Assembly (NCBI RefSeq): GCF_002999235.1 | Contig: NZ_CP027236.1 | Location: forward strand, 868,001-932,000 | Length of the DNA stretch: 64,000 nucleotides | Source of the DNA: Actinomyces sp. oral taxon 897 | Lineage (GTDB): Bacteria; Actinomycetota; Actinomycetes; Actinomycetales; Actinomycetaceae | Reading direction: 5' to 3' | In this document: in pieces, positions 1-10,101 of the stretch | Numbering within the stretch: position 1 is the stretch's first letter | Layout: the number at the start of each line of letters is the position of its first letter | Program-made: the position numbers and the translations under genes | Notes under the pieces: generated by a model | What the model was told of the DNA's origin: nothing | Database searches by the model: none | Seen by the model: the letters and a program-made list of their open reading frames with translations, nothing else

Positions 1-69
1 ACGAGGAACAAGTACCGTTCTCACGAGGAACAAGTACCGTTCTCACGGCGAATAAGTACCGTTCTCGCG
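1..69 (-). repeat. 22-bp tandem repeat array, at least 3 units (array 1)
   Basis: Three exact 22-bp units at 4-25, 26-47 and 48-69; the first three bases look like the end of another unit, so the array probably continues outside the window. The core read on the minus strand is GAGAACGGTACTTGTTC, with T/C and G/A variation and a variable linker of about 5 nt. The array lies just downstream of the HAD gene stop codon and in the same sense as that gene. Same family as the arrays at 54061, 54594, 58304 and 63059. Confidence 0.95.
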
Positions 70-82
70 AGAGGGAGGTGGG

Positions 83-721
83 TCAGGGGCGCGGGAGGAG
101 GCCGCGCTCAATGAGGTCGGCCCGCAGGCGGCCGGCGCCGGTGAAGTGGTGAGTCCGGAGCCCCACCGCCCGGGCGCCCCTGATATTGGCCGGTGAGTCG
201 TCCACGAAGAGGGTGAAGGCGGCTATGAGGCCGTAGCGCTCCAGGAGCCGGCGGAAGATCACCGGTGAGGGCTTGACCTGGCGCTCCTGCCCGGAGACCA
301 TCAGGCCGCGAAAGCGCTCCAGCTGGGGCACCATGGCGCGGGCGGCCGGGAAGGTGGGGGCGTCGAAGTTGCTCAGCAGGTACAGGGGGACCCCGGCGGC
401 CAGGAGGTCGTCCACGACGCCCAGGGTCCCGGGTACGGGACCGGTCAGGGAGTCAGGGAAGTTCGCCCGGTAGGTGGACAGGATCTCCACCCAGTCGGGA
501 CGCCGGGGGTGGGTGGCCGCCAGGTCCGCGAGAATGTCCTCAAACGGCTCACCCAGGTCGCTACGGGCATTGAGGGCGTCAAAGTCCGCGCCCTGGCAGA
601 ACTCGTCCCAGTCGGCCTGGCTCACCCGCCCGGCCACGGCCGCCATGGCCTCCCAGGCCACCAGGACGTTGCCGTAGTCCAGGACGACGGCACTCACCCG
701 TGTATCCGTGGTAGGGCTCAT
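83..721 (-). CDS. HAD-superfamily hydrolase (phosphatase-like)
   Basis: 212 residues. A cytoplasmic haloacid-dehalogenase-fold hydrolase, probably a small-molecule phosphatase; the substrate cannot be read from the sequence. Motif I is VVLDYGNVL near residue 13, the DxGNV variant seen in YihX-like members. A conserved lysine lies in QVKPSPVIF, and motif IV is FVDDSPANIRGA followed by GLRTHHF near the C-terminus. An in-frame ATG lies 30 nt upstream, but 721 is preferred: CACAAT ends 6 nt before this ATG and there is no Shine-Dalgarno, the leaderless arrangement seen repeatedly in this window. The gene ends 14 nt before a 22-bp repeat array. Confidence 0.85.
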   Translation of the reverse strand: MSPTTDTRVSAVVLDYGNVLVAWEAMAAVAGRVSQADWDEFCQGADFDALNARSDLGEPFEDILADLAATHPRRPDWVEILSTYRANFPDSLTGPVPGTLGVVDDLLAAGVPLYLLSNFDAPTFPAARAMVPQLERFRGLMVSGQERQVKPSPVIFRRLLERYGLIAAFTLFVDDSPANIRGARAVGLRTHHFTGAGRLRADLIERGLLPRP

Positions 722-963
722 GGGCCTATTGTGCCCGACAACCCCCGGCAACGCACCGGTTCCCGGTGCACCGACCAGCCCCCTGCCACCGAGGCCGCGC
801 GGGCCTGGCCAGGTTGGCCCTCAGCGCACTGGCCTCAGCGCACCAGCCTGCCACTGTCGGCCCCGCAGGCCGGACCGTCTCAGCGGTCACCACCGGCCAG
901 CCCGACCCGGGGCCCAATCCCCCGGCCCGGGCCGTCCCCGAGCAGGTGCGGCCGCTAAGCACG

Positions 964-1010
964 CACCCGGTCCCGCCACGCACCACGAGGGCGCGTGACG
1001 GGACCGGGTG
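964..1010 (-). terminator. Hairpin downstream of the GH101 gene
   Basis: A perfect 12-bp inverted repeat, CACCCGGTCCCG at 964-975 and CGGGACCGGGTG at 999-1010, with a 23-nt loop. It lies about 105 nt after the GH101 stop. There is no T-tract, which is common for actinobacterial terminators. The rest of 722-1114 shows no convincing gene. Confidence 0.5.
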
Positions 1011-1114
1011 GACAAGGGCCTCAGTCCGTGTGGCTCGACGGCCGCCTGCGGGACAGGGGCGCTCGGGCCGCCAGATGACGACGCCAGGCCTGCGGGACAG
1101 GACCGGGAGGGGCC

Positions 1115-4100
1115 TCAGGTCTGGGGGACGAGCACGTCCTTACCATCCTGCCTGACCACGTTGAGGGTCGCACCGCGCGGGACCGTGCCGGTGGTCGTCG
1201 CCGAGGACTCCACGCTGGTCTGGTAGTAGACGGCGGAGCCACGGCGCAGCGCCACCGTGTCCTTCCCGTCGCCGTCCCAGTCACCGACGTAGATCTCGTC
1301 GCTGGCACGCCCGATGGACACCGAGGCCACCGGCGCGGCCAGGGCCGTGTTGTCGTTGTAGAACACCACGCGGGTGCCCACGCGGACGGCCCAGGACCTC
1401 ACCCCGTCGCCGTCCCAGTCGCCCAGGAACACGGTGCCCTTGGCGGCCGCCTCCACGGTGGCCACGAAGATGGGCTTGGTGGGATTCTCCGGGTTCGGGC
1501 CGGGCGTGGGACCAGGAGTTGGCCCAGGAGTGGGCCCGGGCGTGGGACCAGGAGTTGGGCCGGGCGTCGGCTCGGGGGACGGCGTGGGCCCGGGCTCCGG
1601 GGTCGGCTCAGTGGTGGGCGCCGGCGTCGGGCTGGGCCCGGGCGTCGGCCCTGACGTCGGCTCGGGGGACGGCGTGGGCCCGGGCTCCGGGGTGTCACCG
1701 CCCGGCCGGGCGGGGGTGGACAGGCCCAGCCGCGCGTTGGCGGTGGCCGAGGTGCAGGCCTGGGGCACCGGGCTGGCTGTGCAGTCCACGCCGAGCAGGT
1801 CGTTGTCGGCGACCCGTTCCACCCTGACCAGGCGCAGGTTGTCCACCAGGACCGGGGCGGAGCCGTCACCAGCGGTGACGCTCAGGGTCACCGCGGTGCG
1901 GTCCTGGCCCACCGTGAAGCGCACCGGCACCCGCTGGAAGTAGGTGCCGTGCTTCTGGTCGGCCGCCACCCAGTTGGCCGCCGAGGTCGTGGAGATCCGG
2001 GTGGTCACGGTCCCGGTGACCGCACCGGCGTCGCTGGCCGTCCTCACCCCCAGGTAGTCCTGGCCCACCAGGCCCGGCGCGGCGGTGTCGGTGACCACGC
2101 CGTTGGGGTCGGGCTGCGCGGGCGGATCCGAGGGTGTCGAGGGGTCCGGCGGGGTGGGCGCGGGGGTGGCCGTACCGGTCAGCGGGGCGATCTCGGCGAT
2201 CGTCAGCAGGCCGTCGGGCTCGGTGGGCTTGGTCTTGTAGGTGGAGGTGACCACGAGCCTGACGAGCTTGGCGCTGGCCGGGGTCGGGAAGACGATCCGC
2301 TGCTCGTCCCCGGTGTCCCTCAGGGTGCCGGAGGCCACCAGCTGGTTGACGTTCGCGGCGTCCTGGCCCACGTAGACCTGGTAGTCCCGGACGCGCCCGT
2401 TGGACTGGGAGGCCCGGCCGGTGACCGACAGCCCGGAGACGCTGGTGGGCTCCACGGCCGTGGGGTCGTCCCCCTGGTAGAGGGACATGAGGACCTCGGA
2501 GGGGTGCGGGGTCGGGTTGACCCAGTCCTTGTCGTAGAAGGTGGCCGGGTTCCCGTCGATCATGTTGCTGACCGGGTTGCTGGCGTAGGCCTCCGGCGCG
2601 CTGACCGTCAGGGGGCCCGTGTAGGGGCTCAGCCCGTCACCGGGCGGGGTGGTGCCCCCTGATCCCCCCGAGCCGCCCCCGTCCAGGGTGGCGGTGCCGC
2701 AGGCCACCCTGGCGTCGGCCCAGTCGGCGTGGTCGTTGCCGTTGCCGTCCCCGCCGTCGCCGACGACCAGGCGGATGGTCCGCATCCCGGTGACGTCGCC
2801 GCTGACCTGCTGACCGGCCTGGCCCCCGCGCAGGACCGCGGTCTGGGGAACCACCCGGCTCCAGTTCTCGCCGTCAGCGGTCCCCCACACGGTGAAGGTC
2901 ACACTGCCGCGCGACGACTGGGTGGAGTCCACCCCGACGACGGCGCTGAAGCTGTGGCACTGGCCGCCCAGGTCGAAGCCGACGTCGGAGAGGGCGTGGG
3001 CCCCCAGGCCCTTGCTGTACCTCACCCCGCCGATGGTCAGGGGGGTCCCGTCGCCCTGCCCCTGCTCACCGTTCTCCTGGTCGCGCTCCACCGGGCCCCA
3101 GCCGTTGCCGTTGTAGTCCGGGTTAATGGGCAGGTCCGAGAGGTAGTTGACGGCGTCGGCCTTCAGCCCGCCCAGGGGGGTCACCTCGGTGCTGGCGGTG
3201 GCCTGGCGCTGGGCGCCGTCCAGCTCGTAGGTCACGGTCTCGGTCAGGCGCGCGGCGGTGCCCGCAGCCGAGTGCGGGGCGGTCACGCGCCAGGCGGGCG
3301 ACAGGGTCTCACCGGGGGCGAGGCTGGCGGCGCTAGTGGAGCCCAGGGGCTCCACGCTCCAGCCCTCGGGGGCGGTGAGGGTGGCCGTCACGTTGGTGAC
3401 GGTGCCGCTCTCGGCGTTGCTGACGGTGGAGCGGACGGTCCCGGCCTGGCCGGTGACCAGGGCGCCCTCCACGCTCAGCTGCGGGGTCATGCAGGAGGGC
3501 TGGGTCTGTGCGACCCCCAGGTCCTCGACCCGGAAGTTGTCCAGTGAGAAGTCGACCTGCTCGCCGCCCCCCTGGTTCTTGTACAGGCCCACGAAGTACT
3601 CCCCGCAGGCGCCCGCCGTGAGCTCCTCGGTGAAGTGGGTGGGGGTGGTCTGCTGCGGGATGTCGGTGGTGTCCAGGTAGGTGTCCACCGGCTCGGTCGC
3701 ACCCAGGGTGGTGTACCCGGTCACCCAGCTGTAGGCGCCCGCGTCCGTGCTCTCGTAGTCGAAGGAGACGCGGTAGCGGTGCCCGGCCTGGAGCGGCACG
3801 GTCTGGGGGACGGTGCGGTAGACCAGGCCCTGGTTCTCCGAGTGGGCCTTGAGGCTCCAGTGCCCGGCGACCACGTCGTCAGTGACCTTGACCCTGCCGT
3901 TGGGCGCCGTCCAGCCCCTCTGGGTGTAGGGGGCGTTGAGCGGGGCCAGGACGGTGCGCGGGTCGGTCGAGCCCCCGGCGTTGCCCTTGACGAAGGGCCC
4001 CCAGCCCTCGGTGACGTGCTCGAAGTCCTCGAACACGGTGGTCACCGGGCTGGTGGGGGTGGCGGAGGAGGTGTCGGCACCGGGCTGGTTGCCGGTGCCC

Positions 4101-6634
4101 GCCACGCCCTGGCCGCTGACGGAGACGGACACGTCCCGGCTGGCGGTACCGTGTCCGACCTCCGTCCAGGCGCTGGCCTCGTAGGTGCCCTTGTCCAGGG
4201 TCACCTGCTGGCCCAGGGAGCCCGCGCCGGCGTCAATGGCGGCCACGGGGTCGCCCTGGGCGTCCTTGGTGGCGCTCACCGCGCCGGTGGTGGTGTAGGC
4301 GTCCAGGCCGGCGTTGAAGCCGGGGTCGGACAGGACCGTCCCGGCCCCCCAGCTGGGCTGGGGCGTGGTGGCGGGGGTGGAGGCGGGGTAGAGGACGAAG
4401 GCCGTGGAGGCGTACTGCCCGGCCTCGATACCGTCGTAGGCCGAGGCGGGGATGGTCACGGTGCCGTTGGTGACGGGCAGGTCGGCGACCTTGACCCTGC
4501 CGGAGTCGGTCAGGCGGTACAGGGCCAGGGAGGTCTGGTCCTTGTAGCTGTTGGTCAGGGTCCAGGTGGACTCCCCGCCCGCGGGGTTGTAGTAGTACAG
4601 GCGGGGGCTGCCCTGGGAGCTGCCGTTGTCCGCCCAGGGCAGCAGGTAGGAGGAGCCGGACAGGACCTGGGCGCCGTCGTAGGTGATCGAGCGTGTCGCG
4701 GCCATGTCCGCGGCAATGGTGGAGGCGGCGGCGTCACCGTTGGTCAGGTTGGTGTACGACGTCGTACCCGAGGCGACCGCGCCGTTGGCCAGGGTGTAGG
4801 TGTAGGTGGTGCCCCTCTCCCCCGGGGTGGAGGACTGGCTCATAATGCGGCTGGCCTGGAGGAACTTCACCGGCAGGTTGTTGCCCCAGACGTTGGCGTA
4901 GAAGGCCTTCTGGTCCTGGTGTCCCGTCCACCCCTCGAACTCCACGATCTGGGGGTAGCCCAGGGCCACGTTGGGGTTCCAGTTGTCCTTGTTGGCGTTG
5001 TCGATAAAGCGGATGATCTCGGAGTTCAGGCCCTTGAGCTTGGAGCCGCCGTAGCGCTCGTCGTTGGACCAGTGGGACCAGGTGGAGAAGCGCTCGAACT
5101 TGTCCGCCCACTCGCTGCCGACCTCCCAGCCCTGCTGGTTGAGGTCGCGGCCCAGGCGGTCGGCCAGCCACCCGGAGCTGTAGTAGACGTCAATGTAGAT
5201 CCAGCGGAAGCTGGGGTACTGGGCCAGGGGGAACTGGTCACGCAGCTCCTGGAAGCGCTGGGTCACCTTGCCGCTGCCCAGGTCGTCGCGCTGGTTAATG
5301 TAGTAGGAGGGGCCCAGCCAGTCCCAGCCCTTGGAGCCGGTGAAGGCCAGGGAGCCGAACTGCTCGGCGTCGGGGTAGGCCTCGGTGGTATTGACGTGGA
5401 CCCCGTAGATGGAGTTGCAGTCCCGGGTGGTATCGAAGAGGGTCTTCATGTCCCTCTCCCCGCCAGCGCGCTCGTTAATGTTGTTGCCGTAGTCCGGGTG
5501 GGCCGAGTCGTGGCCCTCGGAGGCGTATCCCTTGAGCATGACGCGCTGGCCCAGGCCGTCGGTGGCCAGGCAGACGCGCCTGACGTCGTCGGCGGTACGC
5601 AGGAAGGGGTGGGTGGCCTGGGAGGCGAAGTTGAAGGGGATGTGGGTGACGACCCACTTGTGGTTGTCCGCGGCACCGTTCACGCTCTCGGCGATGTCCG
5701 CGTAGGCGACGGCGCCGTCCTGCCAGTCCACGCTGCCCGAGCGGTTGGCGTCGGAGGTGAACACGAAGGTGGCGTAGGGCCTGGGCTCGTCGCCGACGGC
5801 GTCGGTGGCGGCCGTGGAGCGGTAGGTCCACTGCCCGGCCTGGACGGTCAGGGCCCGGCCGGTGCCGTCGTCGCCAGTCCCCACCACCTGGCGGGTCCAC
5901 CGGCTGTTGTTCATGCTGGTGGCCCCGCTGGGCTGGTCGGGGGTCGCGTTGGTCTCCATGCCGACGGCGACCTCGGCGGTGTTGACCAGGAGGTAGGCCG
6001 ACCCGACGGCGGAGGCGTCCGTGGGGGTGTCAGCGGTCACGGTGCCGTAGGCGTCCTGGACCCCGGCCCGGGGGTTGTCGGCGGTGGCGCCCCGGGCCAC
6101 GCCCGTGGTGGCGGCGGCAAAGGCGGCGCCGGCGTCGTCGGAGGAGACCGACACCAGGGACTGCCCGGGGATCTCCACCGTGTGGCCCCCGGTGAGGCTG
6201 GTGATCCGGAAGGTCAGGGTCGGCCGGATGGCCCCGGCGGTTCCGTCGGCCTGCGAGGTGACGGTGTCCACCGAGATCTCCGCGGTGAGGTCGACTCCTC
6301 CGTCCAGGGTGACGTCGTAGCGCACCGCGGTCGGCGTCGTGCGGTAGGCCTTGACGTCGGTGACCTGGTGGGCGGTGTCGTCGACCAGGACGCTGGTGAC
6401 CGTCGAGACGCGCCCGCCCAGGTGGCTCCCGCCGACCTCGTAGCCGGTGACCTGGGGGAAGTCCGTCGCCAGGGTGGCCGTCAGGCCGGGGACGGACAGG
6501 TCGACGGTACCGGTCAGGGCGGTGGCCGGCTCCGCGGCGGCGCGCGCGCCCAGGGGTAGGCCCAGGACGAGGGCTCCCAGGAGTGCCAGGGCTCGCGGGC
6601 CTCGACCTCGGACGTGGAGAGATGGTCGTTTCAT
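1115..6634 (-). CDS. Secreted endo-alpha-N-acetylgalactosaminidase, GH101, multi-modular
   Basis: 1839 residues. GH101 enzymes release the Gal-beta1,3-GalNAc core-1 disaccharide from O-glycans on mucins, so this is probably an extracellular mucin-degrading enzyme. Order of parts: signal peptide (1-35, [13 protein letters not shown] then ARA); N-terminal beta domain; catalytic barrel around 320-620 with [12 protein letters not shown] and [12 protein letters not shown], giving Asp482 as predicted nucleophile and Glu508 as predicted acid/base by comparison with S. pneumoniae GH101; galactose-binding-like region; NEW3-like domain (about 1050-1150); NPCBM domain (about 1153-1330); F5/8-type-C-like domain (about 1331-1490); Pro-Thr-Gly linker of PGPT repeats; and a tail with two GDWDGDG repeats. 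No LPxTG motif ends the protein, so the tail may hold it at the surface or it is released. The start has GAAGGAG 6-10 nt upstream; the in-frame ATG at 6676 lacks this and would precede the signal peptide. Confidence 0.95.
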   Translation of the reverse strand: MKRPSLHVRGRGPRALALLGALVLGLPLGARAAAEPATALTGTVDLSVPGLTATLATDFPQVTGYEVGGSHLGGRVSTVTSVLVDDTAHQVTDVKAYRTTPTAVRYDVTLDGGVDLTAEISVDTVTSQADGTAGAIRPTLTFRITSLTGGHTVEIPGQSLVSVSSDDAGAAFAAATTGVARGATADNPRAGVQDAYGTVTADTPTDASAVGSAYLLVNTAEVAVGMETNATPDQPSGATSMNNSRWTRQVVGTGDDGTGRALTVQAGQWTYRSTAATDAVGDEPRPYATFVFTSDANRSGSVDWQDGAVAYADIAESVNGAADNHKWVVTHIPFNFASQATHPFLRTADDVRRVCLATDGLGQRVMLKGYASEGHDSAHPDYGNNINERAGGERDMKTLFDTTRDCNSIYGVHVNTTEAYPDAEQFGSLAFTGSKGWDWLGPSYYINQRDDLGSGKVTQRFQELRDQFPLAQYPSFRWIYIDVYYSSGWLADRLGRDLNQQGWEVGSEWADKFERFSTWSHWSNDERYGGSKLKGLNSEIIRFIDNANKDNWNPNVALGYPQIVEFEGWTGHQDQKAFYANVWGNNLPVKFLQASRIMSQSSTPGERGTTYTYTLANGAVASGTTSYTNLTNGDAAASTIAADMAATRSITYDGAQVLSGSSYLLPWADNGSSQGSPRLYYYNPAGGESTWTLTNSYKDQTSLALYRLTDSGRVKVADLPVTNGTVTIPASAYDGIEAGQYASTAFVLYPASTPATTPQPSWGAGTVLSDPGFNAGLDAYTTTGAVSATKDAQGDPVAAIDAGAGSLGQQVTLDKGTYEASAWTEVGHGTASRDVSVSVSGQGVAGTGNQPGADTSSATPTSPVTTVFEDFEHVTEGWGPFVKGNAGGSTDPRTVLAPLNAPYTQRGWTAPNGRVKVTDDVVAGHWSLKAHSENQGLVYRTVPQTVPLQAGHRYRVSFDYESTDAGAYSWVTGYTTLGATEPVDTYLDTTDIPQQTTPTHFTEELTAGACGEYFVGLYKNQGGGEQVDFSLDNFRVEDLGVAQTQPSCMTPQLSVEGALVTGQAGTVRSTVSNAESGTVTNVTATLTAPEGWSVEPLGSTSAASLAPGETLSPAWRVTAPHSAAGTAARLTETVTYELDGAQRQATASTEVTPLGGLKADAVNYLSDLPINPDYNGNGWGPVERDQENGEQGQGDGTPLTIGGVRYSKGLGAHALSDVGFDLGGQCHSFSAVVGVDSTQSSRGSVTFTVWGTADGENWSRVVPQTAVLRGGQAGQQVSGDVTGMRTIRLVVGDGGDGNGNDHADWADARVACGTATLDGGGSGGSGGTTPPGDGLSPYTGPLTVSAPEAYASNPVSNMIDGNPATFYDKDWVNPTPHPSEVLMSLYQGDDPTAVEPTSVSGLSVTGRASQSNGRVRDYQVYVGQDAANVNQLVASGTLRDTGDEQRIVFPTPASAKLVRLVVTSTYKTKPTEPDGLLTIAEIAPLTGTATPAPTPPDPSTPSDPPAQPDPNGVVTDTAAPGLVGQDYLGVRTASDAGAVTGTVTTRISTTSAANWVAADQKHGTYFQRVPVRFTVGQDRTAVTLSVTAGDGSAPVLVDNLRLVRVERVADNDLLGVDCTASPVPQACTSATANARLGLSTPARPGGDTPEPGPTPSPEPTSGPTPGPSPTPAPTTEPTPEPGPTPSPEPTPGPTPGPTPGPTPGPTPGPTPGPNPENPTKPIFVATVEAAAKGTVFLGDWDGDGVRSWAVRVGTRVVFYNDNTALAAPVASVSIGRASDEIYVGDWDGDGKDTVALRRGSAVYYQTSVESSATTTGTVPRGATLNVVRQDGKDVLVPQT

Positions 6635-6665
6635 GGGGGCTCCTTCGCCTTCATGCTCGACAGGG

Positions 6666-6707
6666 GATCGTGTCACGATCGTATCTCTCCCAGCGGAAGA
6701 TTGTCGA
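6666..6707 (-). promoter_or_regulatory. GH101 promoter with a palindromic operator
   Basis: GATCGTG-T-CACGATC at 6666-6680 is a perfect 7-1-7 palindrome. On the minus strand a -10-like TACGAT (6683-6678) overlaps it, and a -35-like TCGACA (6707-6702) lies 18 bp upstream. The palindrome would block this promoter, which suggests a repressor controls the mucinase gene. No candidate regulator gene lies beside it. Confidence 0.5.
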
Positions 6708-6756
6708 ATAGAGACCTGTTAGCTCCGTTTCCGCTCAGAATCGGTCAGTTCTCGGT

Positions 6757-8799
6757 CTACCACAGCAGGGTCGGGTCGAGCTCGCAGCGTACCGGCTCCT
6801 CGCGGTGGACGGAGGCCTCACGCAGGCGCAGACGCAGCATCCCGGCCAGGTCCCGGCCCCGGGAGCGGGGGGCGCGCAGCAGGGCGCGCAGCTGCTCGCC
6901 CCGGGACGGCTCTCCCCCGCCCCCGGGAGCGGGCACCGGCCCCAGGACCTCAAAGCCCTGGGCCGCCCCCGCGGCCAGGAGCCGCTCCACGGAGCGCCGG
7001 GGCCCGTCGAGGCGGGCGGCCCTCCACGCCGGGGGCAGGTGCAGCCCGGCGCGCTCGGCCAGCTCACGACGGGCGTAACCGGCCTGGTCCCACCGCAGGA
7101 GCGCCTGGGCCGCCCCGGGCTCGGGCCCGCCCAGCAGGATGACCCTCGCCCCGGGACGGGCCAGGGCGACGGCGTTGCTCCACAGGCGCAGGGCCTCGCT
7201 GGTCGCACCCAGCTCGGGGCGCGCGGACAGGGTGGCGGCGTCCAGCAGCAGGACCGCGCCGTAGCCGCCGGGGGCCGACGGCTCCGCCCCCGGCGTGGCC
7301 ACCACCAGGCGCGGCTCGTCGTCCACGGTCGCCACCACCCCGTGGTCCTCCCGGGCGCCGGAGACCAGCACGGGCACCCCGGGGAAGGCCCGGCCCAGCT
7401 CCTCGCCCGTACGGGCGCTGCCCACGCCCACCATACGCAGGCCGGTGGCCCCGCAGGCGGGGCAGGACCAGTCCCGGGTGCGCCGGGCGCACCACCGGCA
7501 GGTGGTGGTCCCGTCCCGGTCCATCCCCAGGGGCCCGGAGCACAGGGCGCAGCGGGCGGCGGCCCGGCAGGCGGCACAGGCCACCACCGGGACGTAGCCG
7601 CCGCGGGGCACCTGGACCAGGACCGGCCCGCCGCGCAGGGCCTCACGCAGGGCGCGGTGGGCCAGGGAGGGGACGCGGGCGGCCCCGGAGGCCCCCTCGG
7701 CCTCCAGCTCGGGCCCGGGCACCTGGACCCGGGCCACGGCGCGGCGTACCAGGGCCCGGGGGGCCGCGACCTCGCGCGCCCAGCCCGCCTCCACGTAGGA
7801 CTGGGCCTCCACGCTGCGGGAGTAGCCGGCCAGGAGCAGGCCGCAGCGCTCAGCGCCCGCGCGCAGGGCCACGACGGTACGCGCGTGGGTGTAGGGGGCC
7901 CTGGGCTCGTCCAGGCGGTCGTCGCCGTCGTCCCAGACCACGGCCAGGCCCAGGTCCGCCACCGGTGCGAAGGCGGCCGCGCGCGTCCCCACCACGACGC
8001 GCGCACGCCCCAGCAGGATCCGCACGAAGGTGCGGTAGCGTCGGCGCGCCCCGTGCTCGGCGCTGAGGACCGCCACCCCCTCGCGGGGGAGCTCCTGGCC
8101 CAGGCGCGCCGCGAGGGCCTCGGCCTGGGCGGTGGTGGGCACCAGGACCAGGACGCCCCGGCCCGAGGCCAGCGTCGTACGGGCCGCCTGGGCCAGCAGC
8201 TCCTCCCAGGGATCCACCTGGGGCCCGCCGGGCAGCACGCAGGCCACGGCGCGCGGGGCGCCCCCGGCGGCCAGGGCGGCCAGGAAGCCGGGGCCGCCGT
8301 CGTAGGCCCGCCAGCCCGTGGGGCTGGGGGCGGGCAGGCCCCAGTCAGGTAGCGCGGGAGGGTCGGCGGCGCGCTCGGTGGCCTCGGCGTCGGCGTGGCG
8401 GGCGGGGACGGCCAGGCGCACGACGTCGGCCCGGGTCCCGGCGGCACGCTCGGCCACCGCCTCCACCAGGGTCCGGGTGGCCCGGGTCAGGACCGGCAGG
8501 TCGGAGACCACCCGCCGCAGGGGGGCGAGCCTGCCCGCGTGGGTGGTGGTGTCCCCCCGCTCCCACACCCAGCCGTGGATCTCCTGGCCCCCCAGGCGCA
8601 CCACCACGCGGGTGCCGACCTGGGCGGCGGCGTCCAGGCCGGTGGGGACCAGGTAGTCGAAGGTGCGGTCCAGGTGGGGCACCGGGGAGTCCAGCAGGAC
8701 GCGGGCCACCGGGTGGGACACCCCGGCCAGGGCCACGGGGCGGCGGGCGGGCGCGGGGGCCGCCAGGAGCACGCCCTGCTGCGCGACCTCGCTGCTCAC
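6757..8799 (-). CDS. priA: Probable primosomal protein N' (PriA), helicase motifs lost
   Basis: 680 residues. PriA recognises stalled replication forks and reloads the replisome. The N-terminal DNA-binding domain is visible (RVLLDSPVPHLDRTFDYLVP, residues 33-52). The zinc-binding insert carries paired cysteines (CAACRAAARCALC, CRWCARR, CPACGATGL). The position expected for Walker A reads TLASGRGVLVLVPT, with no GxxxxGK[ST], and no DEAH box is seen. Loss of the ATPase motifs is the known actinobacterial form, so this is probably a structural restart factor rather than a helicase. GTG start, 20 nt after metK, same strand. Confidence 0.9.
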   Translation of the reverse strand: MSSEVAQQGVLLAAPAPARRPVALAGVSHPVARVLLDSPVPHLDRTFDYLVPTGLDAAAQVGTRVVVRLGGQEIHGWVWERGDTTTHAGRLAPLRRVVSDLPVLTRATRTLVEAVAERAAGTRADVVRLAVPARHADAEATERAADPPALPDWGLPAPSPTGWRAYDGGPGFLAALAAGGAPRAVACVLPGGPQVDPWEELLAQAARTTLASGRGVLVLVPTTAQAEALAARLGQELPREGVAVLSAEHGARRRYRTFVRILLGRARVVVGTRAAAFAPVADLGLAVVWDDGDDRLDEPRAPYTHARTVVALRAGAERCGLLLAGYSRSVEAQSYVEAGWAREVAAPRALVRRAVARVQVPGPELEAEGASGAARVPSLAHRALREALRGGPVLVQVPRGGYVPVVACAACRAAARCALCSGPLGMDRDGTTTCRWCARRTRDWSCPACGATGLRMVGVGSARTGEELGRAFPGVPVLVSGAREDHGVVATVDDEPRLVVATPGAEPSAPGGYGAVLLLDAATLSARPELGATSEALRLWSNAVALARPGARVILLGGPEPGAAQALLRWDQAGYARRELAERAGLHLPPAWRAARLDGPRRSVERLLAAGAAQGFEVLGPVPAPGGGGEPSRGEQLRALLRAPRSRGRDLAGMLRLRLREASVHREEPVRCELDPTLLW

Positions 8800-8819
8800 C
8801 GGGGCACCACCACGGGGTC

Positions 8820-10019
8820 TCAGACGGCGTCGGCCAGGGCCCGGGCCCGGTCCGTGGCCTCCCAGGTGAAGCCGGGGCGGCCGAAGTGCCCGTAGGCGCT
8901 GGTGGACCGGTAGACGGGGCGCAGCAGGTCCAGGTCACGGACGATGGCCGCCGGACGCAGGTCGAAGACCTCCTCGATAGCCGCCTGGATGCGCTCCACC
9001 GGCACCGTGTGCGTCCCGAAGGTCTCCACGTACAGGCCCACCGGGCGGGAGGAGCCAATGGCGTAGGCCACCTGGACCTCGCAGCGCCGGGCCAGGCCGG
9101 CGGCGACGACGTTCTTGGCCACCCAGCGCATGGCGTAGGCCCCCGAGCGGTCCACCTTGGAGGGGTCCTTGCCGGAGAACGCCCCCCCGCCGTGGCGGGC
9201 CATGCCCCCGTAGGTGTCCACAATGATCTTGCGTCCGGTCAGGCCCGCGTCCCCGGCCGGCCCCCCGATGACGAACTGGCCCGAGGGGTTGACCAGGACG
9301 TCCCCCTCGTCCCAGGCCAGCTCCGTGCCCGCACGGGCCTGGGCCTCCAGGACGGGGCGGATGACCTCCTGGGTGAGGGCCGCGCGCAGCCAGTCCTGGG
9401 AGCGGTCGGGGTCGTGCTGGGTGGAGACCACCACCGTGGCCAGGCTCACGGGCCGGTCCCCGTCGTAGCCGACGGTCACCTGGGTCTTGCCGTCAGGACG
9501 CAGGCCGGGCACGACGCCGCGCCTGCGGACCTGGGCCAGGCGCTCGGCCAGGCGGTGGGCCAGGTGGATGGGCAGGGGCATGAGCTCGGGGGTGTCGGTG
9601 CAGGCGTAGCCGAACATGAGCCCCTGGTCCCCGGCCCCCTGACGGTCCAGCGGGTCGGCGGTGCCGCCCTCGCGCACCTGGAGGGCCTTGTCCACGCCCG
9701 CGGCAATGTCCGGGGACTGCTGGCCGATGGACACCGACACCCCGCAGCTGCGACCGTCGAAGCACACGTCCGAGGAGTCGTACCCGATGCGCACGATCTC
9801 GCTGCGGACAATGTCGGGGATCTCCACGTAGGCCTCGGTGGTCACCTCCCCGGCCACGTGCACCAGCCCGGTGGTCACCAGGGTCTCCACGGCGACGTGA
9901 GCCTGGGGGTCCTGCGTGAGGATGGCATCGAGGATGGCGTCCGAGACACGGTCACAGACCTTGTCGGGGTGCCCCTCGGTGACGGACTCAGAGGTAAAAA
10001 GGCGCAGGCTGGAGTTCAC
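8820..10019 (-). CDS. metK: S-adenosylmethionine synthase
   Basis: 399 residues, the usual length. Makes S-adenosylmethionine from methionine and ATP. Visible signatures: [15 protein letters not shown] at the N-terminus, the hexapeptide-like [12 protein letters not shown], the phosphate loop [19 protein letters not shown] and the lysine/aspartate metal-site residues within it. The start is GTG; on the minus strand TAGACT ends 6 nt before it and there is no Shine-Dalgarno, so the gene is probably leaderless and can be transcribed independently of coaBC upstream. Confidence 0.97.
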   Translation of the reverse strand: MNSSLRLFTSESVTEGHPDKVCDRVSDAILDAILTQDPQAHVAVETLVTTGLVHVAGEVTTEAYVEIPDIVRSEIVRIGYDSSDVCFDGRSCGVSVSIGQQSPDIAAGVDKALQVREGGTADPLDRQGAGDQGLMFGYACTDTPELMPLPIHLAHRLAERLAQVRRRGVVPGLRPDGKTQVTVGYDGDRPVSLATVVVSTQHDPDRSQDWLRAALTQEVIRPVLEAQARAGTELAWDEGDVLVNPSGQFVIGGPAGDAGLTGRKIIVDTYGGMARHGGGAFSGKDPSKVDRSGAYAMRWVAKNVVAAGLARRCEVQVAYAIGSSRPVGLYVETFGTHTVPVERIQAAIEEVFDLRPAAIVRDLDLLRPVYRSTSAYGHFGRPGFTWEATDRARALADAV

Positions 10020-10101
10020 GCACGCAGTCTAGCCGGGGGCACCGCCGCCGGTAAGACCCCGGGCGCGAGGGGCCGGGAGGAGGACGGGGCGCGGGCCCCT
10101 T

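Noticed and set aside
3635-6559. Long plus-strand open frame of 974 codons opposite the GH101 gene
   Set aside because: Gly/Val/Ala-rich translation with no domain; it mirrors the strong third-position GC bias of the real gene.
6757-8799. PriA as a decayed helicase gene
   Set aside because: Loss of the P-loop is the normal actinobacterial form, and the frame and zinc-binding cysteines are intact.
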